DNA of 64,000 nt, from positions 434,001 to 498,000 of the forward strand of contig NZ_FOCM01000001.1 in the NCBI RefSeq assembly GCF_900110115.1, in the 5' to 3' direction. Position numbers and translations under genes: made by a program. Shown piece after piece: positions 8,256 to 17,791 of the stretch. Each line of letters begins with the position of its first letter. The stretch's first letter is position 1. The notes under the pieces were generated by a model. The model saw only the letters and a list, made by a program, of their open reading frames with translations. It was not told the origin of the DNA and searched no databases. Origin of the DNA: Palleronia pelagia. GTDB lineage: Bacteria; Pseudomonadota; Alphaproteobacteria; Rhodobacterales; Rhodobacteraceae.

Positions 8256-10751
8256 ATGATCCGTTTCATTCTGTCCATTTTCGGCGGTTTTTTCACCCTG
8301 GTGACCATGGGTGTGCTCGCCGTCGCGCTGACCATCGGCGCAGTGTTCTGGATGTACGGCGCGGACCTGCCCGACACCGATCAGCTGAGCCAGTACCAGC
8401 CCCCGACGATCAGCCGAATCTACTCCGGCGAGGGGCGGATCATCGACGAATTCGCCGAGGAGCGGCGCCTGTTCACGCCGGCTGGCGACATTCCCGACCT
8501 GGTGAAGCACGCCTTCATCTCGGCCGAGGACAAGAACTTCTACACCCACCAGGGCTATGATCCCCGCGGCATGGTCGCCGCGGCCATCGATGCGGCACGG
8601 GGTCAGGGCGTGCGCGGGGCGTCGACCATCACCCAGCAGGTGATGAAGAACTTCCTTCTGGGCGGCGAACGCAGCGCCGAGCGCAAGGTCAAGGAACTGA
8701 TCCTTGCCAGTCGCATCGAGGACTCGCTGAGCAAGGAGAAGATTCTGGAACTTTACCTGAACGAGATCTTTCTCGGCCAGAACTCTTATGGCGTGACGGC
8801 TGCCGCGCAGAGCTATTTCAACAAGCCCCTGGCCGCGCTGCAGCCGGAAGAGGCCGCCTATCTCGCGGCGCTGCCCAAGGCGCCGTCGACCTATCACCCC
8901 GTCCGCGAGAAAGAGCGCGCGATCTCGCGCCGCAACTTCGTTTTGCGCGAGATGTTCGAGAACGGTTTCTTGGACGAGGACGATTACCGCGCCGCCCGGG
9001 TCGCGCCGTTGCAAACCGTGCAGAGCGGCGATTTCGACAGTTTCCGCTCCGAGATCCCGCCGCGCGACTACTTCACCGACGAGATCCGCCGCCAGCTGAG
9101 CCGCGACTACGGCGAGGGCGAGTTCCTGTCGGGCGGCCTGTCGGTTCGCGCCACCATCGACCGCGAGCTTCAGACCGTGGCCGCCCACAGCCTGCAGCGC
9201 GCGCTGGAGGATTACGACCGTTCCACCGGCCGCTGGCGCGGCACGGGCGAGACGATCGATCCGGCCGAACTGGACAACTGGGAAGAGGCGCTGGCCGGCA
9301 CCGACGTGCCGCGCGACATCGACCTGGACAACCAGTGGTACCCGGCCGTCGTCCTGGACATCGCCGACCAGTCGCTGACCGTCGGCGTCGAGGGCGAGGG
9401 CGAGCAATCCGTCCCGCGCGACGATATCGCCTGGCTGCGCGGCGACTTCTTCGACAATTTCGAACGCGGCGACGTCGTCCATGTGCGCCGCATGACCAAC
9501 GATAGCGACGGCAGCCTGATCCGCTGGAGCCTGCGCCAGGTTCCCGAGGTTCAGGGCGCCTTCATGGCGATGGACGTGGATACGGGCCGCGTGCTGGCGA
9601 TGCAGGGCGGCTTCTCCTACCAGGACTCGGTCTTCAACCGCGCCACCCAGGCCACCCGGCAGCCGGGATCGAGCTTCAAGCCCTTCGTCTTCGCCGCGGC
9701 GCTGGATTCGGGCTTCTCGCCCGCGACGATTGTGGTGGACGCCCCGATCGAGATCAACACGCCGCAGGGCCTGTGGCGGCCCAAGAACTATTCCAACCGG
9801 TTCTACGGCCCCACGCCGCTGCGCACCGGGATCGAGCAGTCGCGCAACCTGATGACCGTGCGCCTTGCGCAGGAAGTCGGGATGGACGTGGTGGCGAGCT
9901 ATGCCGAACGCTTCGGGGTCTACGACCGGATGGGCGGCTACCTGTCGGCATCGCTCGGGTCCGAGGAAACGACGCTCTACAAGATGGTGGCGGCCTACTC
10001 CATGTTCGCCAATGGCGGCGAGCGGGTGGAGCCTACGCTGGTCGACCGGGTGCAGGACCGCTACGGGCGCACCGTCTACCGTCACGACCAGCGCGAGTGC
10101 CTGGATTGCGACACCGCGCAGCTCGAGCCCGGATACGGGCCACGCATCGCGTCCGACCGCGAACGCGTCATGGACGCGATCACCGCCTATCAGCTGACAT
10201 CCATGATGAAGGGCGTGGTCGAGCGCGGCACGGCGCGCGGCCGCGTCAACCTGAACGTGCCCGTCGCGGGCAAGACCGGCACCACCAACGACGCCAAGGA
10301 CGTGTGGTTCGTGGGCTTCACGAGCAACATCGCCGCCGGCTGCTATATCGGCTTCGACCAGCCGCGCAGCCTTGGCAGCGGCGCCTCGGGTGGTGGCATG
10401 TGCGCGCCGGTCTTCGACCGCTTCATGCAGGAAGCCACGGCAAAATACGGTGGTGGTCCGTTCGACGTGCCGCCGGGCGGCCATTTCATCAAGATCGACC
10501 GGTTCACCGGCGCGCGCCTGTCGGACGGGGCCAGCGGCGACAACGTCGTGGCCGAGTATTTCCGCCTGGGCGAAGAGCCTGTCTTCGGCGTGGCCTTCGA
10601 CGGCGGCTTCGCCATGGGCGCGAACCTTCCGCTGTTCGAAGAGGCGGCCGGCGGCGGCACGCAGCGCGTGCGCAATGCCGACGGCTCGACAGCGACAATT
10701 CCGCAGAAGAAGGCCACGTTCGGCACGCTCAGTTCCGGCGGGCTCTACTAG
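8256..10751 (+). CDS. mrcA: Penicillin-binding protein 1A, bifunctional glycosyltransferase/transpeptidase
   Basis: 831-residue class A PBP that polymerises glycan strands and crosslinks peptides in the periplasm. An N-terminal membrane anchor (about residues 8-33) is followed by the GT51 domain with catalytic E91-D92 in SAEDKNFYTHQG, a linker and OB-like insert (about 320-440), and the transpeptidase domain with S472-S-F-K475, S529-R-N531 and K673-T-G675. Length and order fit PonA/MrcA. A 111-base gap without recognisable gene separates it from the amidase. prfB begins 77 bases after its stop; the spacer carries the 12-base palindrome CGGGACGTCCCG at 10753-10764. Confidence 0.95.
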   Translation: MIRFILSIFGGFFTLVTMGVLAVALTIGAVFWMYGADLPDTDQLSQYQPPTISRIYSGEGRIIDEFAEERRLFTPAGDIPDLVKHAFISAEDKNFYTHQGYDPRGMVAAAIDAARGQGVRGASTITQQVMKNFLLGGERSAERKVKELILASRIEDSLSKEKILELYLNEIFLGQNSYGVTAAAQSYFNKPLAALQPEEAAYLAALPKAPSTYHPVREKERAISRRNFVLREMFENGFLDEDDYRAARVAPLQTVQSGDFDSFRSEIPPRDYFTDEIRRQLSRDYGEGEFLSGGLSVRATIDRELQTVAAHSLQRALEDYDRSTGRWRGTGETIDPAELDNWEEALAGTDVPRDIDLDNQWYPAVVLDIADQSLTVGVEGEGEQSVPRDDIAWLRGDFFDNFERGDVVHVRRMTNDSDGSLIRWSLRQVPEVQGAFMAMDVDTGRVLAMQGGFSYQDSVFNRATQATRQPGSSFKPFVFAAALDSGFSPATIVVDAPIEINTPQGLWRPKNYSNRFYGPTPLRTGIEQSRNLMTVRLAQEVGMDVVASYAERFGVYDRMGGYLSASLGSEETTLYKMVAAYSMFANGGERVEPTLVDRVQDRYGRTVYRHDQRECLDCDTAQLEPGYGPRIASDRERVMDAITAYQLTSMMKGVVERGTARGRVNLNVPVAGKTGTTNDAKDVWFVGFTSNIAAGCYIGFDQPRSLGSGASGGGMCAPVFDRFMQEATAKYGGGPFDVPPGGHFIKIDRFTGARLSDGASGDNVVAEYFRLGEEPVFGVAFDGGFAMGANLPLFEEAAGGGTQRVRNADGSTATIPQKKATFGTLSSGGLY

Positions 10752-10827
10752 CCGGGACGTCCCGACGCGGGCCGTTGCGGGCGGGCGGCGGCGTTGCTAT
10801 CTGGTGCGCTGACAGGAAAGGCACCCA

Positions 10828-11955
10828 ATGCGCGCAGAAACCCAGAACACCGTCGACGCCATCGAGAAATCGCTGGACCTGCTGCGCCAGCGTATGGACT
10901 GGGAGACGGCGTCCTACAGGCTTGAGGAATTCAACGCGCGCGTCGAGGATCCGACCCTGTGGGACGATCCCGACAACGCCCAGAAGCTCATGCGCGAGCG
11001 GCAGGCACTGGTCGATGCCATGGACCGCTATAAGGCCATGGCGCAGGAGCTTTCGGACAATATCGAGCTGATCGAACTGGGCGAGATGGAAGACGATGCC
11101 GAGGTCGTGGCCGACGCCGAGAAGGCCCTGGCCCGCCTGAAGGACCGCGCCGCCGCCGCCGAGATCGAGGCGTTGCTGAACGGCGAGGCCGACGCCAACG
11201 ATACCTTCCTAGAAATCAACGCGGGCGCGGGCGGGACCGAGTCCTGCGACTGGGCCTCGATGCTTGCGCGGATGTATGTCCGCTGGGCCGAGAAGAAGGG
11301 CTACAAGGTCGAGCTTCAGTCCGAATCCTCCGGAGACGAGGCGGGGATCAAGTCGGCCTCCTACAAGATCAGCGGCCACAACGCCTATGGCTGGCTCAAG
11401 TCCGAATCCGGCGTGCACCGTCTGGTGCGGATTTCGCCCTACGACAGCGCCGCGCGCCGCCACACCTCGTTCAGCTCGGTGTGGGTCTACCCGGTGGTCG
11501 ACGACAATATCGAAATCGAGGTCAATCCGGCCGATATCCGGGTCGATACCTATCGCTCCTCGGGCGCGGGCGGCCAGCACGTGAACACCACCGACTCGGC
11601 CGTCCGGATCACCCACGAGCCCACGGGCATCGTCGTGACCAGTTCCGAGAAGTCGCAGCACCAGAACCGCGACATCGCCATGAAGGCCCTGAAATCGCGG
11701 CTCTACCAGATGGAGCTCGACCGGCGGACCGCCGATATCAACGCCGCGCACGAGGCCAAGGGCGATGCGGGCTGGGGCAACCAGATCCGATCCTACGTCC
11801 TGCAGCCCTACCAGATGGTGAAGGACTTGCGCACCAGCGTGGAAACTTCGGATACGCAGGGTGTGCTGAACGGCGATCTCGACCGGTTCATGGCGGCGAC
11901 GCTGGCGCAAGACGTGTCCGGCAAGTCCCGCGCCGAGGCCAGCGCCGAGGACTGA
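10828..11955 (+). CDS. prfB: Peptide chain release factor 2
   Basis: 375-residue class I release factor recognising UAA and UGA. The peptidyl-tRNA hydrolysis motif GGQ is at residues 248-250, within [20 protein letters not shown]. The anticodon-like tripeptide reads SPY (203-205) where E. coli RF2 has SPF. The frame is continuous from ATG 10828, with no early in-frame TGA, so there is no programmed +1 frameshift of the E. coli type. Its stop is 4 bases from the stop of the convergent fused transporter/synthase-like gene. The short upstream spacer suggests possible cotranscription with mrcA. Confidence 0.96.
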   Translation: MRAETQNTVDAIEKSLDLLRQRMDWETASYRLEEFNARVEDPTLWDDPDNAQKLMRERQALVDAMDRYKAMAQELSDNIELIELGEMEDDAEVVADAEKALARLKDRAAAAEIEALLNGEADANDTFLEINAGAGGTESCDWASMLARMYVRWAEKKGYKVELQSESSGDEAGIKSASYKISGHNAYGWLKSESGVHRLVRISPYDSAARRHTSFSSVWVYPVVDDNIEIEVNPADIRVDTYRSSGAGGQHVNTTDSAVRITHEPTGIVVTSSEKSQHQNRDIAMKALKSRLYQMELDRRTADINAAHEAKGDAGWGNQIRSYVLQPYQMVKDLRTSVETSDTQGVLNGDLDRFMAATLAQDVSGKSRAEASAED

Positions 11956-11959
11956 CGCC

Positions 11960-14143
11960 TCAGCGCAGCAGCAGCCCCAGAAGGTTGGCGTGATCGTCGG
12001 TCCATTCGCGGCCGCCGTCATCCAGCAGCGCCTGCCAGTCGGAGGCCGCCGTCGCCGACGCCAGCGTCCCTGGATCGCGGGCCAGTGCCACGACCGAGCT
12101 GGCATGGGCGTTCAACTCGTCCTCTTCGGGCCGGTCGTAGCGGTGCGCACCCGCCAGCCCCAGCGCGCTGGCCGAGCGGCCCAGCGGCACCGTCAGGTCG
12201 TAATAGCGGTTCGAGATGTGGTAGATCAGCAATCCGCCGGGATTCAGCCGGTCGAGGTAAAGCTGCATCGCCTCGGTCGTGGTCAGGTGCACCGGCACGG
12301 CGTCCGATGAATAGGCGTCGATCACCAACACGTCGTAGGTCTGGTCCTGCCGCTCCAGCACCATCCGCGCGTCGCCCAGGTGAACGGGCGCGTCGGGGGT
12401 GCAGTCCGACAGGTAGGTGAACAGGTCCGGGTCGGTGGCGATGCGGGCCACGACCGGGTCGATCTCGTAGTACTGCCAGTTCTGGCCCGGGGCGGCATGG
12501 CAGGCCATGGCGCCCACGCCCAGCCCCACGATCCCCACGTCCCGCGCGGCGCGGCCCACGGGCGAGGTCACGAGCTCGGCCAGCGGCAGGCCGGCGTGGT
12601 AATAGCTCAGCGGCGTGGGCTTGCCCGGCTCTTCCAGAATCTGCGCGCCGTGCAGCGTGGTGCCGTTGGTATAGCTGCGGGCGAACCCGTCTTCGTCGAC
12701 CTTGTGCACGCCGAAGAAGCTGCGATCGCGGAAGACGGCGTCATCCGGCAGGCTTTGCATCGCGGGCCAGGTGAAGGCGGCCAGCGCCAGAAGCGCGGCG
12801 CCGATCCGCGCGCGAAGGGACAGCAGCAGCACGAGGGCCGTGACCAGCAGCAGAATCTTTGCGACCAGCTCGGGCTGGGGGGCAACGCGCGACAGTAAAA
12901 GAAGGGCGAACCCGGCCGCGGAGCCGAGGATCCAAGCCAGCACGGCACGGCGGCGGCGGATGGCGAAAGCCCGGGGGCTGAGCAGCAACGCGGCGGCCAC
13001 GGCCAGCGTGACCGGCCCCTCGGCCAGCGTGTCGAACAGCGCGGGCGCGAGGACCGAGTTGAACAGCCCGCCCAGGGCGCCGCCCACCGACATGGCCAGG
13101 TAGAAGCCGGTCAGTCGCGCCCCCTCGGGCCGCGCCTCGTAGAGCCTGCGATGGGCGAAAAGTGCCACCGCGAAGAAGGCCGCCGCCATGGCGATGATCA
13201 TGCCCAGCTTCTGGTGGCCGCCGGTCACGCCCAGGAACACGGCCCCCAGAAGGGCCAACGCCCCGATGGTGGCCAGCCGCAAGGCGGGCAGGGGCAGGAT
13301 GGGCCTGGCGCGGAAGGTCAGCACGAAGGACAGCAGGTAAAGCGACAAAGGCACCGCCCAGACCAGCGGGATCGCCCCGATATCGGTACTGATCTTGGTG
13401 GTGACGGCCAGCATCAGCGACGAGGGCACGAAGGCGAGAACCAGCCACAGCCCGATGCGCCGCCAAGGCAAGGGGGCAGACGACACGCTAGCGACGCGCC
13501 GCCGGGCCTCGCCCCGCGCCATCAGCCCGGCGGCCAGCAACCCGGCGCCCAGAACGGCATAGCCCGCCGCGAACCCGGCGCCTATGCCGCTGGTGCCCCA
13601 GACCGGCTCGGCCACCAGCGGAAAGCCCAGCAGCGCGATCAGCGACCCGAGGTTCGACGCGCCGTAGAGGAAATAGGGATCGTCGGCGGCCGCGCCGCCC
13701 GACCGGGCGTACCACGCCTGGATCAGCGGCGCGTTGGCCGACAGGGCCGCGAAGGGCACACCCACACCCAGCGCGAACAGGGTCAACGTCTGCCACGCGG
13801 CGGGCTGTCCGGGCGTCCAGGTCCAGCCGTCGGGAATCGCCAGGGGCAGGAAGAACAGGCCCAGCCCCCAGACCCCCAGGTGCACCGCCACCTGCGCGCC
13901 CACCGGCAGGTAGCGCGTGATCAGGTGGGCATAGAGATACCCCGCCAGCAGCACTGTCTGGAAGAACAGCATCGCCGTGGTCCAGACCGCCGCCGCGCCG
14001 CCGATCTCGGGCAGAACGATCTTGGCGAAAAGCGGCTGCACGAAGAACAGCAGCCCCGCCGACAGGAAGATCGTGGCGGTGAAGACCACGGGCGCCACCC
14101 GGGTCAGGCCGGGGCGGTGGGACAAGGTGTCGGTCAGGGACAT
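11960..14143 (-). CDS. Polytopic membrane protein fused to spermidine-synthase-like domain
   Basis: 727 residues. The first about 470 are a chain of 12 or so hydrophobic helices resembling a transporter (often called fused MFS/spermidine synthase). The soluble C-terminal part has a Rossmann methyltransferase/spermidine-synthase fold: IVGLGVGAMACHA near residue 538, YEIDPVVARIA near 561, and VLVIDAYSSDAVPVHLTTTEAM. True spermidine synthases carry GGGDG at the first site; here it is GLGVG, so polyamine synthesis is not assured. The ATG at 14143 gives the family N-terminus (MSLTDTL) and drops an unlikely 30-residue extension. The function of this family is not well established. It converges with prfB. 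Confidence 0.82.
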   Translation of the reverse strand: MSLTDTLSHRPGLTRVAPVVFTATIFLSAGLLFFVQPLFAKIVLPEIGGAAAVWTTAMLFFQTVLLAGYLYAHLITRYLPVGAQVAVHLGVWGLGLFFLPLAIPDGWTWTPGQPAAWQTLTLFALGVGVPFAALSANAPLIQAWYARSGGAAADDPYFLYGASNLGSLIALLGFPLVAEPVWGTSGIGAGFAAGYAVLGAGLLAAGLMARGEARRRVASVSSAPLPWRRIGLWLVLAFVPSSLMLAVTTKISTDIGAIPLVWAVPLSLYLLSFVLTFRARPILPLPALRLATIGALALLGAVFLGVTGGHQKLGMIIAMAAAFFAVALFAHRRLYEARPEGARLTGFYLAMSVGGALGGLFNSVLAPALFDTLAEGPVTLAVAAALLLSPRAFAIRRRRAVLAWILGSAAGFALLLLSRVAPQPELVAKILLLVTALVLLLSLRARIGAALLALAAFTWPAMQSLPDDAVFRDRSFFGVHKVDEDGFARSYTNGTTLHGAQILEEPGKPTPLSYYHAGLPLAELVTSPVGRAARDVGIVGLGVGAMACHAAPGQNWQYYEIDPVVARIATDPDLFTYLSDCTPDAPVHLGDARMVLERQDQTYDVLVIDAYSSDAVPVHLTTTEAMQLYLDRLNPGGLLIYHISNRYYDLTVPLGRSASALGLAGAHRYDRPEEDELNAHASSVVALARDPGTLASATAASDWQALLDDGGREWTDDHANLLGLLLR

Positions 14144-14229
14144 GGATTTGCGGCTCTTGGATGGCGTGTCGCGGCGACAATCCCCGGGCAATGCGCCGAT
14201 TGTTGGGCGAGATGGCGGTCTTTCGGGCT

Positions 14230-15480
14230 TCAAAACCGTGACATCATCTGGTCCGCCGCCCGGACCGCGCCGTCCGGGATCAGCCGCGCGGCGAGGCTTT
14301 GTGCGACATCCGCCCGTCGGCGCATGTCCTTAAGATCTTCCACTGCCTTCGGGCCGTCCACCTGCCCGCGCAAGCGGTGTGCGACGCCCAGCCGCTCGGC
14401 CCGCGCAGCATTGTCCGGCTGGTCCGCGCCCAGTGGCAGGATCAGCTGCGGCACGCCCGCGTGCAGCGCCCGGCCCAGCGTGCCCATGCCGCCATGGTGC
14501 AGCACCACGCCCGCGCGCGCAAAAAGCGGCGCGTGGGGCGCGAAGGGTAAGGCGAGGATATCGTCCCCCCGCGGGGCATCGACCGGCCCGGACAGCAGGA
14601 CCATCCGCATCCCGGCCGCGCGGCCCAATCGCACGGCCCGGTCCCAGAAGTCGCGCCCGGCCAGCCGGTGGGACACCGACCCCAGCGTGACCACGAAAGG
14701 CGGTGGCCCGGCATCGAGAAATTCCCGCAAGCCGACGGGCAGCGCGCCGTCATCCGGCAGCGCCGAGAACCCGGTGACCTCCACCGCCGCCGCGTCCTTT
14801 GGCGGCGTACCCAGCACGGGATCCCAAAGCCCCAGCCGCAGCGCCGGCTCGACCGCGTGGCCGAAGAACGGGACGGCGTTGGTTGGGGGCAGGCCCAGTT
14901 CCTTGCGCACCCGTGCCTGCGCCCGTCCGTGGCGGCGCCGCATTTCCAGGTCGACGATGCCCAGCCACGTCCTGTTCCAGCCCAAGGCCAGCCGACCCCC
15001 GGGGCGCGGGATCATGGGCGGCACGAATCCCCGCACGCGCGGCGGAGCCAGGGCCGAACGCATGAGCATCGGCTGCAACAGGATCGGCGCGTGCGGCACG
15101 CCCTCGCGTTCGGCCGCCAGCGGGGCCGCCATGGCCAGCGCGGTCCAGCCCACGGCCCGGCAGCCGCGCGCGTGTGGCTGCATCTCGCGCGCGAGGTCGG
15201 CCAGCATCGGGTAAGTCGCTTGCCGCAGGATCGGCGACGGGTCGCGGAACACCTGCCGGGCGATGGCGTCGCGGTCCATCCCCAGCCGCGCGGCCACGGT
15301 CGCGCTGTCCGGTCCGAAAGCGGTCGCCTCGATCCCCAGGCCCGCCGCCGTGTCCCGGTCGTCGGGGCCGAGAAGAAGGCGCACGGGCTGGCCGCGCGCC
15401 CGCAGCGCCCGGGCCAGCGCCAGCACCGGGAAGAGGTCGCCCAGGGAGCCAACCGTGCTGAGCAGGATCGGCGCCGTCAT
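14230..15480 (-). CDS. UGT-type (GT1) glycosyltransferase
   Basis: 416-residue GT-B glycosyltransferase of the UDP-glucuronosyl/UDP-glucosyltransferase or MGT type, which moves a sugar from a nucleotide donor onto a lipid or small molecule. The N-terminal half begins TAPILLSTVGSLGDLFPVLA, the glycine-rich start of the acceptor domain. The donor-binding motif is visible around residue 325: LHHGGMGTLGRALHAGVPQL, followed by P-L-G-A-D-Q-P-D-N-A. It lies upstream of the fused transporter/synthase-like gene on the same strand with about 86 bases between. The acceptor is unknown; sterol, hopanoid or carotenoid glycosylation are options. Confidence 0.85.
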   Translation of the reverse strand: MTAPILLSTVGSLGDLFPVLALARALRARGQPVRLLLGPDDRDTAAGLGIEATAFGPDSATVAARLGMDRDAIARQVFRDPSPILRQATYPMLADLAREMQPHARGCRAVGWTALAMAAPLAAEREGVPHAPILLQPMLMRSALAPPRVRGFVPPMIPRPGGRLALGWNRTWLGIVDLEMRRRHGRAQARVRKELGLPPTNAVPFFGHAVEPALRLGLWDPVLGTPPKDAAAVEVTGFSALPDDGALPVGLREFLDAGPPPFVVTLGSVSHRLAGRDFWDRAVRLGRAAGMRMVLLSGPVDAPRGDDILALPFAPHAPLFARAGVVLHHGGMGTLGRALHAGVPQLILPLGADQPDNAARAERLGVAHRLRGQVDGPKAVEDLKDMRRRADVAQSLAARLIPDGAVRAADQMMSRF

Positions 15481-15661
15481 GCGGTGATGTCCATGGTGCC
15501 CCCGTGCGTTGGCCGGGCGCCGCTTGCGTCCCGGCCCGCGTCACCACATGCGGTGGCGGCGGGTCAGGGCAAGCCCGGGGATGTCCCACAGCACGCACTC
15601 GCACGGTCACCGGGACGCCGCGCGGATGCGCCGAAAGCGTGGCGACCCTTGATGGGGGTGC

Positions 15662-15703
15662 AAAAGAGGAAGGGCACCGCGACCTGCTGCCGCGATGCCC
15701 TTT
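15662..15703 (-). terminator. Likely terminator downstream of bactofilin gene
   Basis: Read on the minus strand, AGGGCATCGCG / CGCGGTGCCCT forms an 11-bp stem with one G-T pair and a 9-base loop, followed by TCCTCTTTTG. It lies about 35 bases past the bactofilin stop codon. The T tract is interrupted, so termination strength is uncertain. The rest of the spacer to the glycosyltransferase start (15481-15661) shows no gene I can support. Confidence 0.6.
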
Positions 15704-15736
15704 CATGAAAGATATATGGCGCGACGCGCCCGACGA

Positions 15737-16309
15737 TCAGCCCTTGCTGTCGCTGCCGCCGGATCCCGAGCCGGACGCAGAGCTTGCGGGGGCCGAGGAT
15801 TGCGACGACTGCGCCGGCGCCGACTGCTGCGCGGGGCGCTGGCCGCCACCGGTGGTGTTCAGCGGATCGTCGCGACGGGCCACCGAGCCTTCGAAATGCG
15901 CACCGGATTCTATCGCGATGGTCTTATGGATGATGTCGCCTTCGACCCGCGCGGTCGAGGTCAGGCGCACCTTCAGGCCGCGCACGCGACCGACCACGCG
16001 ACCGTTCACCACCACGTCGTCGGCCATGACCTCGCCCTTGACGGTGGCGCCTTCGCCGACGGTCAGCAGGTGGGCGCGGATATCGCCTTCGATGGTGCCT
16101 TCGATCTGGATGTCACCGGTCGTCTTCAGGTTGCCCTTGATGGTCAGGTCGGACGACAGGATCGACGCCGGCGGCTTCGATTTCGATCCGGAGCCGGGGG
16201 CGTCGGTATTGGTCTTGGGTGCGTTCATGGGACTCTCGCTTGTGGGTCGGGTCACAGCCTCGCCGCCCTGTTTGGGGCCGGGCTCGTTGATCTTGCTCTT
16301 AGAAAACAT
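15737..16309 (-). CDS. Bactofilin (polymer-forming cytoskeletal protein)
   Basis: 190 residues. Bactofilins self-assemble without nucleotide into filaments at the inner membrane and recruit peptidoglycan enzymes. A short disordered N-terminal arm (1-48) is followed by the right-handed beta-helix core at about 50-150, with its repetitive pattern (LTIKGNLKTTGDIQIEGTIE, then VGEGATVKGEVMADDVVVNG), and a Ser/Gly/Gln-rich tail. The start at 16309 overlaps the end of the upstream M23 peptidase gene by 11 bases, indicating one operon and translational coupling. Pairing with an M23 peptidase is typical of bactofilins that shape the cell wall. Confidence 0.93.
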   Translation of the reverse strand: MFSKSKINEPGPKQGGEAVTRPTSESPMNAPKTNTDAPGSGSKSKPPASILSSDLTIKGNLKTTGDIQIEGTIEGDIRAHLLTVGEGATVKGEVMADDVVVNGRVVGRVRGLKVRLTSTARVEGDIIHKTIAIESGAHFEGSVARRDDPLNTTGGGQRPAQQSAPAQSSQSSAPASSASGSGSGGSDSKG

Positions 16310-17609
16310 CTTGCGCTGCCTTGATATAGGTCATCGGATTGACGGGCTTGCCGCCGACGCGCACCTCATAGTGCAAATGCGTCCCGGTCGAACGTCCGGT
16401 ATTTCCCATATCACCGATACGCTCACCGCGCGATACCCTTTGGCCGACTTTCACCCGTGCGCGAGACATGTGGGCATAGCGCGTCTCGATGCCGAACTCG
16501 TGCTTGATCTTCACCAGGATGCCGTAGCTGGACAGCCGGCCGGCATGGGTGACGACGCCGTCGGCGGTGGCGTGGATGGGGGTGCCGTGGGCGCCGGCGA
16601 AATCGGTGCCGTTGTGCATCCGGCCCCAGCGCGGACCGAATCCGCTGGTGAAGCGGAACGAGCCGTGGACTGGAAGGGCGAAGGGGGCCTTCTGCGCCGC
16701 CAGCCGGTAGAGGTTCATGCGGTCGAGCTTCTCGAGGATCGAGTTGGCGCGCTGGCCGTCGGCGTCGATATCGCCGCCCTTGGTCGAGAACGAGATCGGC
16801 GTCAGCGGGCCGCCCTGGCCGGAATAGCCCCGCTTGACCTGGTTCAGCAGCGTTTCGGTGTTCAGCCCGGCCGAGCGGAACATCTTGTCCAGCGGCGCAA
16901 CCGAGATCGTCAGGGCATCTTCGAGCTGGCCGAAGATCTGATCGTTGCGGTCCTCCTTGAGCTTCGCCTCGTAGATCATCTCTTCGGCGAAGGTCTCGGC
17001 CTCCTGCGCCTCGACGGCCATGGCATCGCGTTGACCGGCAGCGGCGGTCAGGGCCGACGCCAGCAGGTCGACGGTGTCTTCCATTTCGTCCAGCCGCGCG
17101 ATGTCGGCGGCACCTTCGCCATCCCCCTCGAGAAGGGCGGCCAGGTCCTGTGCCTTGGCCTGCGCCGCGTCGCGGGCGAGAACGACTTCGCGCAGCTTGT
17201 CGTGGGTCACGGACATGCCACGCTGCAACTCGGTCAGGTCGGCCTCGGCGCGCAGCAGGTCGGATTGCATGCTGCTGACCTGACGTAGCGCCGCGTTGAA
17301 ACGCTCCTGCGCGGCGCTGGCATCGTGCAGAGCAGCGTCGCGTTCGGCGGACAGGGCGTTCAGCCGCTGTTCGTAAAGCGCCTGCTCGCGGGCGGCCTGG
17401 TCGCGGGACTGGTCGGCGCCGATGCTGTCCATCAGCAGAACGGCCGAGGCGATGATGCTCCAACCGACGACCGCCGCGACGCCGGTGACGGCGCAAAGCT
17501 GGGTTCCGGGGCTGAGACGGACGTAGCGGGTTTCGGTGTCTGACCGCAGGAACAGCCGTTTTTCGGGGAAAGCACGAGCCAGCGCCGCACTGAATACACT
17601 CGACCGCAT
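16299..17609 (-). CDS. Membrane-anchored M23 (LytM-type) peptidase
   Basis: 436 residues: cytoplasmic N-terminus, one membrane helix (about 42-62), a long periplasmic coiled coil rich in Ala, Glu, Gln and Arg (about 70-230), and a C-terminal M23 domain. The zinc-site motifs are intact: H332-x3-D336 in HNGTDFAG and H411-L-H413 in THLHYEV, which argues for an active DD-endopeptidase rather than an EnvC-like activator. ATG 17609 is chosen over a TTG at 17618. It precedes the bactofilin gene with an 11-base overlap. Expected role: cutting peptidoglycan crosslinks where bactofilin filaments assemble. Confidence 0.92.
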   Translation of the reverse strand: MRSSVFSAALARAFPEKRLFLRSDTETRYVRLSPGTQLCAVTGVAAVVGWSIIASAVLLMDSIGADQSRDQAAREQALYEQRLNALSAERDAALHDASAAQERFNAALRQVSSMQSDLLRAEADLTELQRGMSVTHDKLREVVLARDAAQAKAQDLAALLEGDGEGAADIARLDEMEDTVDLLASALTAAAGQRDAMAVEAQEAETFAEEMIYEAKLKEDRNDQIFGQLEDALTISVAPLDKMFRSAGLNTETLLNQVKRGYSGQGGPLTPISFSTKGGDIDADGQRANSILEKLDRMNLYRLAAQKAPFALPVHGSFRFTSGFGPRWGRMHNGTDFAGAHGTPIHATADGVVTHAGRLSSYGILVKIKHEFGIETRYAHMSRARVKVGQRVSRGERIGDMGNTGRSTGTHLHYEVRVGGKPVNPMTYIKAAQDVF

Positions 17610-17791
17610 TGCTGTCAAAACGCTGTCCCTTCCGCTGTGTCTGCCGCCTGCGCCCGATCTGCCGTGGGCGTCATATTGTTTCCAAGGTGCCTAGCAACCC
17701 AAAAACCACACCGCAACAATTTTGCCTGGCATTTGTCGAATGGTTCCGGAAGGCGCCGAAAATCGGCGAGAATCTGCCGAGTCTCGCGGGG

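Noticed and set aside
8004-10484. Minus-strand frame of about 826 codons opposite PBP1A
   Set aside because: Antisense shadow; composition low in hydrophobic patterning and no family similarity, while mrcA is complete on the plus strand.
17754-17768. Terminator downstream of the DUF455 gene
   Set aside because: A 6-bp hairpin CGCCGA/TCGGCG exists, but no T run follows on the minus strand.
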